Part shown: positions 24,879 to 34,033 of the stretch, in pieces
Numbering within the stretch: the first letter of the stretch is position 1
Layout: each line of letters opens with the position of its first letter
From: Limisoma sp963590405
GTDB taxonomy: Bacteria; Bacteroidota; Bacteroidia; Bacteroidales; Muribaculaceae
Assembly (NCBI GenBank): GCA_963590405.1
Contig: CAVAPE010000004.1
Span: forward strand, 1 to 64,000
Direction of reading: 5' to 3'
Length of the DNA: 64,000 bases
The notes under the pieces: model-generated
Database searches by the model: none
The model's input: only the letters and a program-made list of their open reading frames with translations
What the model was told of the DNA's origin: nothing
Made by a program: the position numbers and the translations under genes

Positions 24879-26767
24879 ATTATGTGAACACCATCATCTA
24901 CTCTGTGCTCAACGAAAGATTGTCGGCAATTACCCACTCAGCAGATGCTCCGTTCAGCAGTTGCAATGCTAGCATTGGTAGTTTCTTGTATGCCAACACA
25001 AAAGGTGCTTTGATGTTTGAAGCAGTTCTCAACGACAAAGGCACTGACCCTGCTCTGCGTGCCATTTTGACCGAACTTAAGAAATTTCAGGAATATGGTA
25101 TTACCGCAGGCGAATACGAGCGTGCCCGTGCAGAGTATTTGAGCGAACTAGAGAAGGAAAATAACAACTTCGGTACATTTAAAAATGACTATTTCGCTCA
25201 AATCTATATCCAAAACTTTATCGAATCGCATCCTGTTACTGCCGTTGACTATGAGTATAAGTTGATGAAGGATCAGGTTAGCATGGTTCCTGTCGACATG
25301 ATTAACCAAACCATCAAAGGCGAGTTTGTCCCTAACAAAAATCTTGTGGTTATGTCGATGAACCTCGAACAAGATGGCGTGGAAATTCCTACTACAGAGC
25401 ATCTCTCGTCAATCGTTAAGGAAGTGGCAGCTTCGAAGGTTGAAGCAAATACCGATTCTGATGTCACTGAACCTTTGATGAAGAAGACTCCGAAGGCTGG
25501 AAAAATCAAGAAAGAAATAAAGAACGATGCACTCGGATTTACTGAATTGACATTGTCGAATGGCGCCAAGGTGGTGCTCAAAAAGACTAATTTCAAGGAG
25601 GACGAGATTAATATGTACGCAGTCAGCAAGGGTGGTGCATCACTCTATGATGCTAAGGACTATGCTAATGCAGTTTATTGCTCTCTGTTCCTTGGTCAAA
25701 CAGGTCTTGCTCAATTCAACTATCCTGATTTGCAGAAGGTGCTTTCAGGCAAACAGGCAAGCTGCACTATGGACGTTGATTCTTATGACGAAAGCGTAAG
25801 CGGTAGGTCAAACGTCAAGGATTTTGAGACAATGATGCAATTGTTGTATCTCAACTTCACCCAGCCACGTGAGGACAAAGATGCATTTGAAAACGTCAAG
25901 AAGATGTTTATCTCGCAAATCGAGAATGCTTCAAAGAGTCCGCAATATGTATTCCAGGATTCTTTGACAAATTGCCTTTATGCACACCACCCGAAAGCAA
26001 TGATTGAAAGCAAGGAGTCATTTGAGAAGGTCGACTATCAACGTGCTTTGCAAATCTACAAAGAGCGCTTCGCAAATGCTGCTGATTTCACTTTCTTTAT
26101 TGTAGGTAACTTCGACGAGGCACAGGCTCGCCAGTTTGTATGCAAATACATCGCTTCGTTGCCAGCCAACAAGAAGTTTGAAACTGCCGTCAACGATGGT
26201 CGTGAAATTGTAAAGGGTAATGTCCGTAAACAATTTGTTTGCGCTAACGAGGGCAAATTGGCTATGATAGCAATGATTTGGCATCTCGACATTCCAATGA
26301 CGTTGAAGAATGACGTTGTCAACAGCGTTACAGGCCAGTTGATGGCTAATGAGTTGCTCAATAGCGTCCGCGAGGACGAAGGCGCAGCCTATAGCCCATA
26401 CTCTTACGGCGCATTCAAGCGTACATATAAGGACAATGCGTCAATCCGGACTGTTTTCGGATTGAATCCAGACAAGTATCAGACAAGTGAGAAATTGACA
26501 ATCAACAGTTTCGAGACTTTGGCAAAGGATATTCCAGAAGCAGAATTGAAGAAAATGCAGGAATACATGCTCAAGACGTTTGACGAAAACATTCACGAAA
26601 ACGGTTATTGGGTTAACACCCTCAAGTCGTATGTAGTTGACGGTATTGATATGTACACAGACTATAAGAAAACTGTAGAATCGTTGACTGTTGGCGAGAT
26701 TGAGAATTACGTGAAGGAATTGCTCAAATCTGGCAACCGCTTCGAGTTGTTGATGCTCCCTGAGTAA
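24875..26767 (+). pseudogene. M16 family zinc peptidase, C-terminal fragment
   Basis: The remaining 630 codons of the same peptidase. The frame actually extends upstream to about 24824, where KFDFLPREYRNTDAGIF reads on into the ATG used here. The region contains the rest of the first M16 half (YVNTIIYSVLNERLSAITHSADAP) and the whole second, non-catalytic half (FTELTLSNGAKVVLKKTNF, then VREDEGAAYSPYSYG). Without the N-terminal fragment it has neither signal peptide nor zinc site. It was most likely a periplasmic peptidase before the lesion. A terminator follows at 26788-26823. Confidence 0.8.
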
Positions 26768-26787
26768 TCAATACATAACCATAAAAT

Positions 26788-26823
26788 AAGAAGACCGCAC
26801 CAAATTTCTGGCGCGGTCTTCTT
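26788..26823. terminator. bidirectional terminator between M16 peptidase and GH57 gene
   Basis: AAGAAGACCGC and GCGGTCTTCTT form an 11-bp stem between convergent genes, followed by TTTATT on the plus strand. Confidence 0.75.
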
Positions 26824-26841
26824 TATTAAAGGGGGTTGAAC

Positions 26842-28254
26842 TTATTCTTTAGTTTCTGTTTTCTTGGCTTTTGTTGTAGCCTTTTTAGCCGTTGCTTTTT
26901 TGGCTGCGGGCTTCTTGGCTGGCTTTGCCGGCTTCTCAGTATTGTCGGCTTGTGCATCGGCTTGTGCATCCTTGAGCGCACGCAACTCTTTGTTGAGTTG
27001 CACAATCTCGCTCTCCTGATTCTTTATTGTTGTGAGTAACGCATTTAGTTCCTCGTTTTCGATGGACAATGGGTATTGCTCTTCAACGCGGACAATGAAG
27101 TCAGACAGCACGTTCATATAGTTCGTGAAAGCCATATATGGCGATTCGTATGGGCTGAACATTGCGTGGACTGCGCCGTCGCTGAAGTGCTTCGTGCTCA
27201 TATAGAAGAAGTGGTCCGACGATTGCAGATAGTTCCAGTCTTGTTTCAAGCGGCGGTCAGAGCAGAGATTGACTCTTTCTGCCACTGAATACAGTTTTCT
27301 GAACGCTTCGTCCTGCAACTGGTTGCCGAGCCATGCACTTGTGTCGCGGGCTTCGTCCGCACCAGAAATAGGGTGGGTCACGGAGATCGTGTCGACGGGT
27401 TTCAACTTAGCCACTGCTTCGGATGGCATCCAGAATTCAACGCCTTTCTCATTGGCAAATCGTGGCAACGCCTTGAAGAAATCAAATATGCCTGTTTCTC
27501 TTGGCAGATTGTCGCCGAGGGTCTCATAGTTGAGGAAAATGTTGGTAACTTGTTCTTCTTTTGGGCTGTCGGCAATCCACGAGATGTATTTGTCTGCTGT
27601 CAAAGGATATTCAAACCACGATGAGTCGGCAAAACGTTTAGCAATGTCGTCCGACAACTTGGAGTTGCGCATCAGCAGTTTCATCTTTGGAGCGCCAGCC
27701 GATGAATAGACGTAGTTAGGCGATTTCCAGCCAAGGATGTGGCGTGCGCCTTCGGTAAATGCCGCCTTAAATCCCATAGAATGGATTATCGAAGCAATTT
27801 CGTCATTATATATGAACTCAGTGTTGCAGAACACTTTCGGCTTCTGTCCGAACAATTCATAAATCAACTTGTCGTGTTGCTCCACCTGTCGTTTGAACTC
27901 GTCCTCATCGGCGAGGGATGCCAACGAATGGTCGTAGGTTTCCGACAGAAATTCTACGCATCCAGTGTCGACAAGTTTCTTCATCGAGTCAAGAAATTCC
28001 GGCACAAACTGCTGCAACTGCTCAAGGGCAGTGCCCGAAATGGAGAATGCGCATTTAAATTTCTTGTTAGAGTCATTAATCATCTGCAACAACAACTCGT
28101 TGGCTGGCAGATATGAACGGTGAGCAATTCTCGTGATGATTTCGTCGTTTGAGAAATCATCGTAATAATAGTGGTCGTTACCGATGTCGAAGAAGCGATA
28201 ACGTTTGAGTCTAAATGGTTGGTGTATTTTGAAATACAAACAAACGGCACTCAT
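26842..28254 (-). CDS. GH57 family alpha-glucan-acting enzyme with coiled coil and lysine-rich tail
   Basis: The protein is 470 residues with no signal peptide. The GH57 barrel begins with KIHQPFRLKRYRFF (motif HQP). FCNTEFIYND contains the probable nucleophile Glu and NYETLGDNLP the probable acid/base region. GH57 enzymes in similar clusters act on glycogen or malto-oligosaccharides (alpha-amylase or glucanotransferase). After residue about 395 a coiled coil follows (TTIKNQESEIVQLNKELRAL), and the last 30 residues are almost only Lys, Ala, Thr and Pro (for example KKATAKKATTKAKK), like a histone H1 tail. It is the last gene of a three-gene operon with a glycogen synthase-like enzyme and a debranching enzyme. 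Confidence 0.88.
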   Translation of the reverse strand: MSAVCLYFKIHQPFRLKRYRFFDIGNDHYYYDDFSNDEIITRIAHRSYLPANELLLQMINDSNKKFKCAFSISGTALEQLQQFVPEFLDSMKKLVDTGCVEFLSETYDHSLASLADEDEFKRQVEQHDKLIYELFGQKPKVFCNTEFIYNDEIASIIHSMGFKAAFTEGARHILGWKSPNYVYSSAGAPKMKLLMRNSKLSDDIAKRFADSSWFEYPLTADKYISWIADSPKEEQVTNIFLNYETLGDNLPRETGIFDFFKALPRFANEKGVEFWMPSEAVAKLKPVDTISVTHPISGADEARDTSAWLGNQLQDEAFRKLYSVAERVNLCSDRRLKQDWNYLQSSDHFFYMSTKHFSDGAVHAMFSPYESPYMAFTNYMNVLSDFIVRVEEQYPLSIENEELNALLTTIKNQESEIVQLNKELRALKDAQADAQADNTEKPAKPAKKPAAKKATAKKATTKAKKTETKE

Positions 28255-28267
28255 GATTTTATGGAGT

Positions 28268-29527
28268 TTAATGGTTTAACAAATTGTTGTAAATATCGAT
28301 GACTTTTTTCCCGGCTTTAACCCATTTGATTTCGTTGACTTCAGCCAGTCCTTCATCGTGGAGTTGGTTGTACATCGCTGGATAGGAGATGATGGAATAG
28401 ATGGCATCAGCCATTGCGTCGATGTCCCAAAAGTCGGTCTTAATCACATGGTTCAAAATCTCGGCGCAGCCGGATTGCTTTGATATGATTGACGGAACAC
28501 CCATTTGCATCGCTTCTAGCGGCGATATGCCGAACGGCTCGGAAACGGATGGCATAATGTAGACATCCGATGCCTTGAGCATCTCGTACACTTGTTTACC
28601 TTTCTGGAATCCAGGGAAATGAAATCTGTCGGAAATGTCCTTTTGGGCAGCGAGCATAATCATCTTTTCCATCATGTCGCCACTGCCAGCCATCACGAAG
28701 CGAACGTTGTGTACTTTCTGCAACACCTTAGCGGCGGCCTCGACAAAATATTCAGGACCTTTCTGCATCGTGATGCGTCCCAAGAAGGTGACTACCTTCT
28801 CTTTCGACTTGTGTTCCTCTACGTTCTTGAGTTCGTCGCTCAACGGTTCAACGGCATTGTGCACGGTCGTGACTTTAGCCGGGTCGATGCCGTATTTGTT
28901 GATTACAGTGTCGCGAGTCAGATTGCTGACGGTGATGATGTGGTCGGCGTTGAGCATACCGTCTCTTTCGATGCGGAACACTGTCGGGTTGACATTGCCT
29001 CGCGAACGGTCGAAATCGGTGGCGTGAACGTGGATTACCAACGGCTTGCCTGTTACTTGCTTGGCATGGATGCCGGCAGGGTAGGTCAGCCAGTCGTGTG
29101 AATGGATAATGTCGAAATCGAGGGTGCGTGCAATCACTCCGGCAACTATCGAATAGTTGTTGATTTCTTCAAGAAGGTTGTCGGGGTAACGACCTGAAAA
29201 TTCGATGCACCCAAGGTCGTTGACATTCATATAGTTGAAGTCTGCATATATGTGGTCGCGCAAATCGAAATACAGTTGCGGGTCCATTACGTTCCCGATG
29301 CGAGACTGCACATAGTCCCAATTCGTTTCGCGCCATGCTATTGGCGTTTGTGATGCACCAATTATCCTCGCAAAACTTTTGTCTTCATCTCCGAACGGCT
29401 TGGGAATGACAAACGTAATGTCCATATTGCCATTCTCCGCCATGCCTTTCGTTAGTCCATAGCTGGCTGTGCCAAGTCCGCCAAGGATATGAGGTGGAAA
29501 TTCCCACCCAAACATAAGAGCTTTCAT
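28268..29527 (-). CDS. glycogen synthase-like glycosyltransferase (GT-B fold)
   Basis: The protein is 419 residues, cytosolic, two Rossmann domains. The N-terminus MKALMFGWEFPPHILGGLGTA has the GGLG acceptor/donor loop of starch/glycogen synthases. The C-terminal domain has VVTFLGRITMQKGPEYFVEAA, and EPFGISPLEAM is the E-x7-E nucleotide-sugar site. Genes in this position in Bacteroidetes are taken as glycogen synthases or GT4-type glucan synthases. Its neighbours, a debranching enzyme 24 bases upstream and GH57 13 bases downstream, make glycogen metabolism very likely. Confidence 0.87.
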   Translation of the reverse strand: MKALMFGWEFPPHILGGLGTASYGLTKGMAENGNMDITFVIPKPFGDEDKSFARIIGASQTPIAWRETNWDYVQSRIGNVMDPQLYFDLRDHIYADFNYMNVNDLGCIEFSGRYPDNLLEEINNYSIVAGVIARTLDFDIIHSHDWLTYPAGIHAKQVTGKPLVIHVHATDFDRSRGNVNPTVFRIERDGMLNADHIITVSNLTRDTVINKYGIDPAKVTTVHNAVEPLSDELKNVEEHKSKEKVVTFLGRITMQKGPEYFVEAAAKVLQKVHNVRFVMAGSGDMMEKMIMLAAQKDISDRFHFPGFQKGKQVYEMLKASDVYIMPSVSEPFGISPLEAMQMGVPSIISKQSGCAEILNHVIKTDFWDIDAMADAIYSIISYPAMYNQLHDEGLAEVNEIKWVKAGKKVIDIYNNLLNH

Positions 29528-29551
29528 ATTTGAAAGAAAATCTTAATTGTG

Positions 29552-31498
29552 TTATACATCAAAACTGTTTAAGGTCGCAAGGGCTCTGAGCACGCCTCCG
29601 ATGCTCGGCGCAAAACTGATTGCTCCGTGTCCAGTATATGGAGGGTTGCCATCGTAGAGTTCAGAGATGGAACCGATGCACTCGCGGGTCATGTCGTCTT
29701 CGTAGCCAATCAGCATGCGGCGAAGGAATGCCACGCCGCTATGCCCGAACACTTTCAAGTAGGCATCGACATAGAAGCCGGTGAGCCATGGGCGTGTTGG
29801 ACCGTTGAATAGGGCTTCCTGACGCTTGAATTTGTTGCCTACAAAGAACGGGTTGTAGCCGAGGCTCTTCGGGCTCAGCGTGCGGATGCCGTTTGGTGTG
29901 AGCAATTCTCGCGTTACGAAGTCGATGACTCTTTTCTTCTGACCTCTGTCGAGCGGTGAGAAGTCGCATCCGGCAGCGATAAGCATACTTGGGCGCACGC
30001 TCAAATCCATATAGTTGCCGTCTACATAGTCGTAGAGGTAGCCATAGTCATTAAGGAAGGTGTCGATGAATGCTGGTTTGAGTTTGTTGGCAACGGCTTC
30101 CCATTCGGCAACTCTTGCTGGTTTGGTTTCACTGTCTTTGAAGAGAGTTACGCCAAACATCAGGGCATTGTACCAAAGGGCGTTGAACTCAACGACAAAT
30201 CCAGTTCTTGGCACCTCTGGCATCCCGTTAGGCTTCTCGGAATCCATCCATGTAACTGGTGTCTTCGAGCCGTCGGTCGAGAGCAAACCTGCATCGTTGA
30301 TGTATAGGTTCTTTTGCTTTCCGTCGAGCACAAAGTTGATTAAGCGTTCAATCAATGCTCCGTATTTCTTTATGGTTTCGGCGGCATTGGTGAATTTGAA
30401 ATATTGGGCTATGGTCCACGTTGCCCAGAGTGGAATGTCGGGCAAGTCAATATCTTCGATTGTGTCGTCAAGTTCGCCAGTGTCCATATAGCGGTTAAGC
30501 GCTTCTGCAGCCGTGTCCATTATCTTTTCAAAGTCCTCTTTGTGGTTTATGCCCAAAGTAGTACCTGGCAATGCAATGAACTCATCGCGAGCAAGTACCT
30601 TAAACCAAGGATAGCCTGCAATCAGGTAGTCTTTGCCATTGTCATGGAAGTAGCATTGCTTTGCAGAGTTTTTCAGACAGTTGAAGAAACTTGTGCGGCT
30701 TGTGCGTGTGAGCGCTTCTTTCTCAAATGTCTGCTTGAAACTGCGAGGCTTCACTGGCTCTGTGCTGGCAGAGAAAATGATGCTTTCGCCTTTCTTGATT
30801 GGTATCTGGAAATAGCCGGGAACCCACAAGTCTTCGGTATATGGTTCTTCGCGTGCCATATCCTTGATGTATTCAAGCCCGTTGTACCAGTGCGGGTCGT
30901 AGACGAATGTCGGATTGTGGCTGAATTGCATATATAGGCGAGGGTAGCCTTCGTAGAGGCAGAATGAAACGCCATTTTCAGTCTCTTCAAATGCAGTGTT
31001 CAAGTTGCTGTTCTCTGTGCACAGCGACATCGAGTTGCGGAAGGCAAGGAAAGGCTGAAACTGCAACGTTGTGGGAGAGTGGGCTTCCAGCAACGTGTAG
31101 CGAATCATAATGCGGTTTTCGTGGGCAACAAAAATTTTCTCTTTGGAGAGAACTACACCGCCCACGCGATAAGTTAGTTTTGGAACTGTATCGCAGTTGA
31201 ACTCACGGAGGTATTTGTGTCCGTTAGGACTATAGGCTCCATTGCGGTAGCGGTGGATGCCTAAGTTGAACGGTGCTCCATGTTGGATTACAGTTTCATC
31301 AAGCGACGATAGCAACACATAGTTGTCGTTGCTCAATTCCTTTATGGGAATGACCAATAGCCCGTGCTGCTTTCTTGTATTGCACCCGATTACGGTGGTG
31401 CAATGGTAAGACCCTGCCATATTGGTCCGGAGAATTTCTTTCGGTAAAGATTGGTCCAGATTGATAAGCAGGTTTTTATCGAACTTAAGGTAACTCAT
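29552..31498 (-). CDS. glycogen debranching enzyme (amylo-alpha-1,6-glucosidase)
   Basis: A 648-residue cytosolic enzyme. The N-terminal glycan-binding domain (about 1-270, with TNMAGSYHCTTVIGCNTRKQHG) precedes the GH133-type (alpha/alpha)6 catalytic barrel (about 290-645, with WFKVLARDEFIALPGTTLG, then GLLSTDGSKTPVTWMDSE, FVVEFNALWYNAL and NGPTRPWLTGFYVDAYL). It hydrolyses the 1,6-branch glucose of glycogen. It is the first gene of the operon and its product complements the synthase and GH57 enzyme. No perfect promoter is visible, although TATATTTA lies close upstream on the minus strand. The 115-base gap upstream is A-rich with nothing else evident. Confidence 0.9.
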   Translation of the reverse strand: MSYLKFDKNLLINLDQSLPKEILRTNMAGSYHCTTVIGCNTRKQHGLLVIPIKELSNDNYVLLSSLDETVIQHGAPFNLGIHRYRNGAYSPNGHKYLREFNCDTVPKLTYRVGGVVLSKEKIFVAHENRIMIRYTLLEAHSPTTLQFQPFLAFRNSMSLCTENSNLNTAFEETENGVSFCLYEGYPRLYMQFSHNPTFVYDPHWYNGLEYIKDMAREEPYTEDLWVPGYFQIPIKKGESIIFSASTEPVKPRSFKQTFEKEALTRTSRTSFFNCLKNSAKQCYFHDNGKDYLIAGYPWFKVLARDEFIALPGTTLGINHKEDFEKIMDTAAEALNRYMDTGELDDTIEDIDLPDIPLWATWTIAQYFKFTNAAETIKKYGALIERLINFVLDGKQKNLYINDAGLLSTDGSKTPVTWMDSEKPNGMPEVPRTGFVVEFNALWYNALMFGVTLFKDSETKPARVAEWEAVANKLKPAFIDTFLNDYGYLYDYVDGNYMDLSVRPSMLIAAGCDFSPLDRGQKKRVIDFVTRELLTPNGIRTLSPKSLGYNPFFVGNKFKRQEALFNGPTRPWLTGFYVDAYLKVFGHSGVAFLRRMLIGYEDDMTRECIGSISELYDGNPPYTGHGAISFAPSIGGVLRALATLNSFDV

Positions 31499-31600
31499 AT
31501 CGTTAAATATAGGAGTTTTTATGTTAGTATAATGGTTTTAAATTATGCACGAATTTAAGTAAAAAAAACGGAGAAAAAAAGAGATATGTTGCAAAACATA

Positions 31601-31632
31601 TAAAAAAGCCGAATTACACGTTTAATTCGGCT
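31601..31632 (-). terminator. terminator overlapping the end of the lipid kinase gene
   Basis: AGCCGAATTA and TAATTCGGCT form a 10-bp stem. On the minus strand the hairpin contains the last codons and stop of the kinase gene and is followed by TTTTTT. Confidence 0.75.
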
Positions 31633-32579
31633 CTAATGGACGAAATGAAGTTCCAAAAAGAGGTTTCGATAGTGGTCAAGATGTTCGGTTTTTCAGTGGT
31701 GGCAGTTGTGGTGAAAACATTGAGGGAGTGGGGATGGCACACGATGTCGACAGTGCTTTTCATCATCACGGGTTCGCCGTCGAGATGCACAATTCCGTCG
31801 CGCTCGCGCTCTATTGACAGTGATGGGCTACGGAAGGATATAATATTGGTGTCCTGATCGATGTGCTTGGAGAAAAGCAGAATCCCCAGCACTGCTGTGT
31901 CGAGCGGCGTGATGGGCAGCACCACCGTCGTGTCAATCAGCCCGTCGTGCATGTCGGCATTCGGCGCGATGTAGGCGTTGTTGCCGTATTGGGAGGCATT
32001 GCCGCAGGCAATCAGAAACGCACGTTCTGCAATTACGCCTGTGGGGGTGACAATGCGGTAGTTCTGGGAGCGGTATTTAAGATATTCGCTTATGGCGCTC
32101 TTTACGTAACTGATTGGCCCGCGCTTCGAACTCTTCGCAAATTTTTCGCTCACTTGGGCATCAAAACCGATGCCGCATGTGCAGAAGAATGGATGTCCGT
32201 TGGCGGTGCAGTGGTCGAGGGTGTCTACATTGTCTTCAAGAATGATGTCGATAGCCTTCTCAATGTTGATGGGTATCTGCAGGTGACGAGCCAATCCGTT
32301 GCCAGAGCCGTTGGGTATAATGCCCAATATCGTTTTGGTGTTGCAGAGAGCCGATGCTACTTCGTTTACGGTGCCGTCGCCACCGATGGCGATTACCGCA
32401 TAGTAGCCGTCGTTGGCGGCTTGCTGCGCCAGATCGTAGGCGTGGTTCGCTCTTTGTGTAAAGCGAATCGTGAGGTCACGACCGGAGAAACGCCTGCTCA
32501 GAATTTCAGGCAAGAATTCTTTCTTGCTTGTGCCTGAAATCGGGTTGATTAAAGCCAAATATTTCCGCGTTTCACTCAT
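31614..32579 (-). CDS. diacylglycerol kinase family lipid kinase
   Basis: The protein is 321 residues from the ATG at 32579; a longer in-frame start exists at 32663 but it would place the promoter inside the gene. DAGK catalytic motifs are KYLALINPISGTSKKE at the N-terminus, IGGDGTVNEVAS and IIPNGSGNGLARHL. Such YegS/DgkB-like kinases phosphorylate diacylglycerol or other lipids, feeding phospholipid turnover. In Bacteroidetes, sphingoid-base substrates are also conceivable. The box TACCTTTG ends four bases before the ATG. The gene is divergent from the MATE exporter, with overlapping promoter regions. Confidence 0.88.
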   Translation of the reverse strand: MSETRKYLALINPISGTSKKEFLPEILSRRFSGRDLTIRFTQRANHAYDLAQQAANDGYYAVIAIGGDGTVNEVASALCNTKTILGIIPNGSGNGLARHLQIPINIEKAIDIILEDNVDTLDHCTANGHPFFCTCGIGFDAQVSEKFAKSSKRGPISYVKSAISEYLKYRSQNYRIVTPTGVIAERAFLIACGNASQYGNNAYIAPNADMHDGLIDTTVVLPITPLDTAVLGILLFSKHIDQDTNIISFRSPSLSIERERDGIVHLDGEPVMMKSTVDIVCHPHSLNVFTTTATTEKPNILTTIETSFWNFISSIRAELNV

Positions 32580-32583
32580 GTCG

Positions 32584-32591
32584 CAAAGGTA
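32584..32591 (-). promoter_or_regulatory. -7 promoter box abutting the lipid kinase start
   Basis: TACCTTTG, then CGAC, then the ATG on the minus strand, the same four-base spacing as at yigZ. It suggests a leaderless message. Confidence 0.5.
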
Positions 32592-32605
32592 ATAAAAATT
32601 TGCAT

Positions 32606-32613
32606 TAACTTTG
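32606..32613 (+). promoter_or_regulatory. -7 promoter box for the MATE exporter
   Basis: TAACTTTG, 19 bases before the ATG at 32633 and only 14 bases from the opposing lipid kinase box, so the two divergent promoters overlap. Confidence 0.5.
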
Positions 32614-32632
32614 CACCATAAATTCATGTGTG

Positions 32633-34033
32633 ATGACAATCTGTAAAACATCAAATAAGGCAAATCAAGTCGATATGCTTCACGGACCGTTGCTGATGAA
32701 GATATTGCTCTTTAGTTTGCCGTTGGCGGCAAGCAGTGTGCTCCAGCAACTTTTCAACTCAATAGACGTGGCTGTGGTCGGACGTTTTGTGGGTAGTGAA
32801 GCCTTGGCTGCTGTGGGAAGTAATTCGTCGGTTATCAGTCTGCTCATCAATTTGTTCGTGGGAATTTCGCTTGGCGCGAATGCGATAATTTCCAACCATA
32901 TTGGTAGCGGAAATGATGAAGGCATTCGGCGAGCCGTCGGCACGGTCAGTGTTTTGGCTCTCCTCAGTGGCGTGTTTCTGATGCTGTTGGGGTGGTTCGT
33001 GGCACGACCCATTCTTGAACTGATTGATACTCCTGACGAGGTGCTCGACATGGCTGTGCTCTATCTTCGCATTTATTTCCTTGGTATCCCGTTTTTCCTT
33101 ATTTTCAACTTTGGTTCTGCCATTCTGAGGAGCAAGGGCGACACTCGCCGACCTCTTTATATTCTTGTGGTTGCCGGAATTGTCAACACTGGTTTGAATC
33201 TTTTCTTTGTGCTTTGCTTGGGAATGGGGGTAGAGGGCGTTGCCATTGCAACAGGCATCGCCAATATGCTGAGCGCGATTTGTATAGTAGTGCTTCTCTT
33301 CAAAGAGGACGGCCCATTGAAGTTGGACACCAAGCAGATGCGTATTCATGGCTCTGAACTGCGCAGAATTCTGAAAATAGGTGTGCCGGCTGGATTGCAG
33401 GGCATGGTGTTTTCTTTGTCAAACGTGATTGTGCAGTCCACCATCAACACCTATGGCGCAAGTGCCATTGCTGGTTCGGCGGCGGCGTTAAACTTTGAGT
33501 TCTATTGTTATTTTATCGTCGTGGCTTTCAACGGCGCAGCAATTAGTTTTATCGGGCAGAACTATGGCGCTGGAAAGTTGGACCGTGTGAGCAGAATTTT
33601 CTGGATTTGTATGGGAATGAGTGTCGTGCTTTGCCTTGGGGCTAATTTGTTGTTCTCGATGCAGGACAGGTTTTTCCTCAATTTCTTCTCTACGGATGCT
33701 GTCGTGCATAAATTTGGTGCAATCCGGTTGCACACCGTTCTTGCATTCCAATCTATTGCATGCAGTTACGAAATCGCAGGCTCATGCTTGCGAGGCATGG
33801 GTCGCTCGCTTACGCCTACATTGTTCACAATCTTCGGTACTTGTTTGCTCCGTATAATTTGGGTGTATGTAGTTTGCCCGAATTGGCATGGATTTGAGCA
33901 TTTGCTGCTGGTCTATCCAATTTCTTGGATTCTGACGGGTTCCATGGTAGTGACCTGCTATTTCGTTGTTCTTCACCGTGAGAAGGTGAAGAACAACAAG
34001 CAGTTGGTTATTCAAGGCGCAGAGCGCGGATAA
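32633..34033 (+). CDS. MATE family efflux transporter
   Basis: A 466-residue inner membrane protein with about 12 transmembrane segments. The first helices carry LLFSLPLAASSVLQQLFNSIDVAVVGRFVG, and the second half begins near LRRILKIGVPAGLQGMVFSLSN, the internal repeat of MATE/DinF-type sodium- or proton-driven drug exporters. The start at 32633 is chosen because the promoter box is 19 bases upstream; an ATG at 32675 (MLHGPLLMK) is also possible. The 3' end overlaps the convergent secreted-protein gene by 26 bases. The substrate is unknown. Confidence 0.9.
   Translation: MTICKTSNKANQVDMLHGPLLMKILLFSLPLAASSVLQQLFNSIDVAVVGRFVGSEALAAVGSNSSVISLLINLFVGISLGANAIISNHIGSGNDEGIRRAVGTVSVLALLSGVFLMLLGWFVARPILELIDTPDEVLDMAVLYLRIYFLGIPFFLIFNFGSAILRSKGDTRRPLYILVVAGIVNTGLNLFFVLCLGMGVEGVAIATGIANMLSAICIVVLLFKEDGPLKLDTKQMRIHGSELRRILKIGVPAGLQGMVFSLSNVIVQSTINTYGASAIAGSAAALNFEFYCYFIVVAFNGAAISFIGQNYGAGKLDRVSRIFWICMGMSVVLCLGANLLFSMQDRFFLNFFSTDAVVHKFGAIRLHTVLAFQSIACSYEIAGSCLRGMGRSLTPTLFTIFGTCLLRIIWVYVVCPNWHGFEHLLLVYPISWILTGSMVVTCYFVVLHREKVKNNKQLVIQGAERG

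Noticed and set aside
26842..31498. Polysaccharide utilisation locus
   Set aside because: No susC/susD pair, sensor or surface enzymes. The three enzymes are cytosolic and fit glycogen metabolism.
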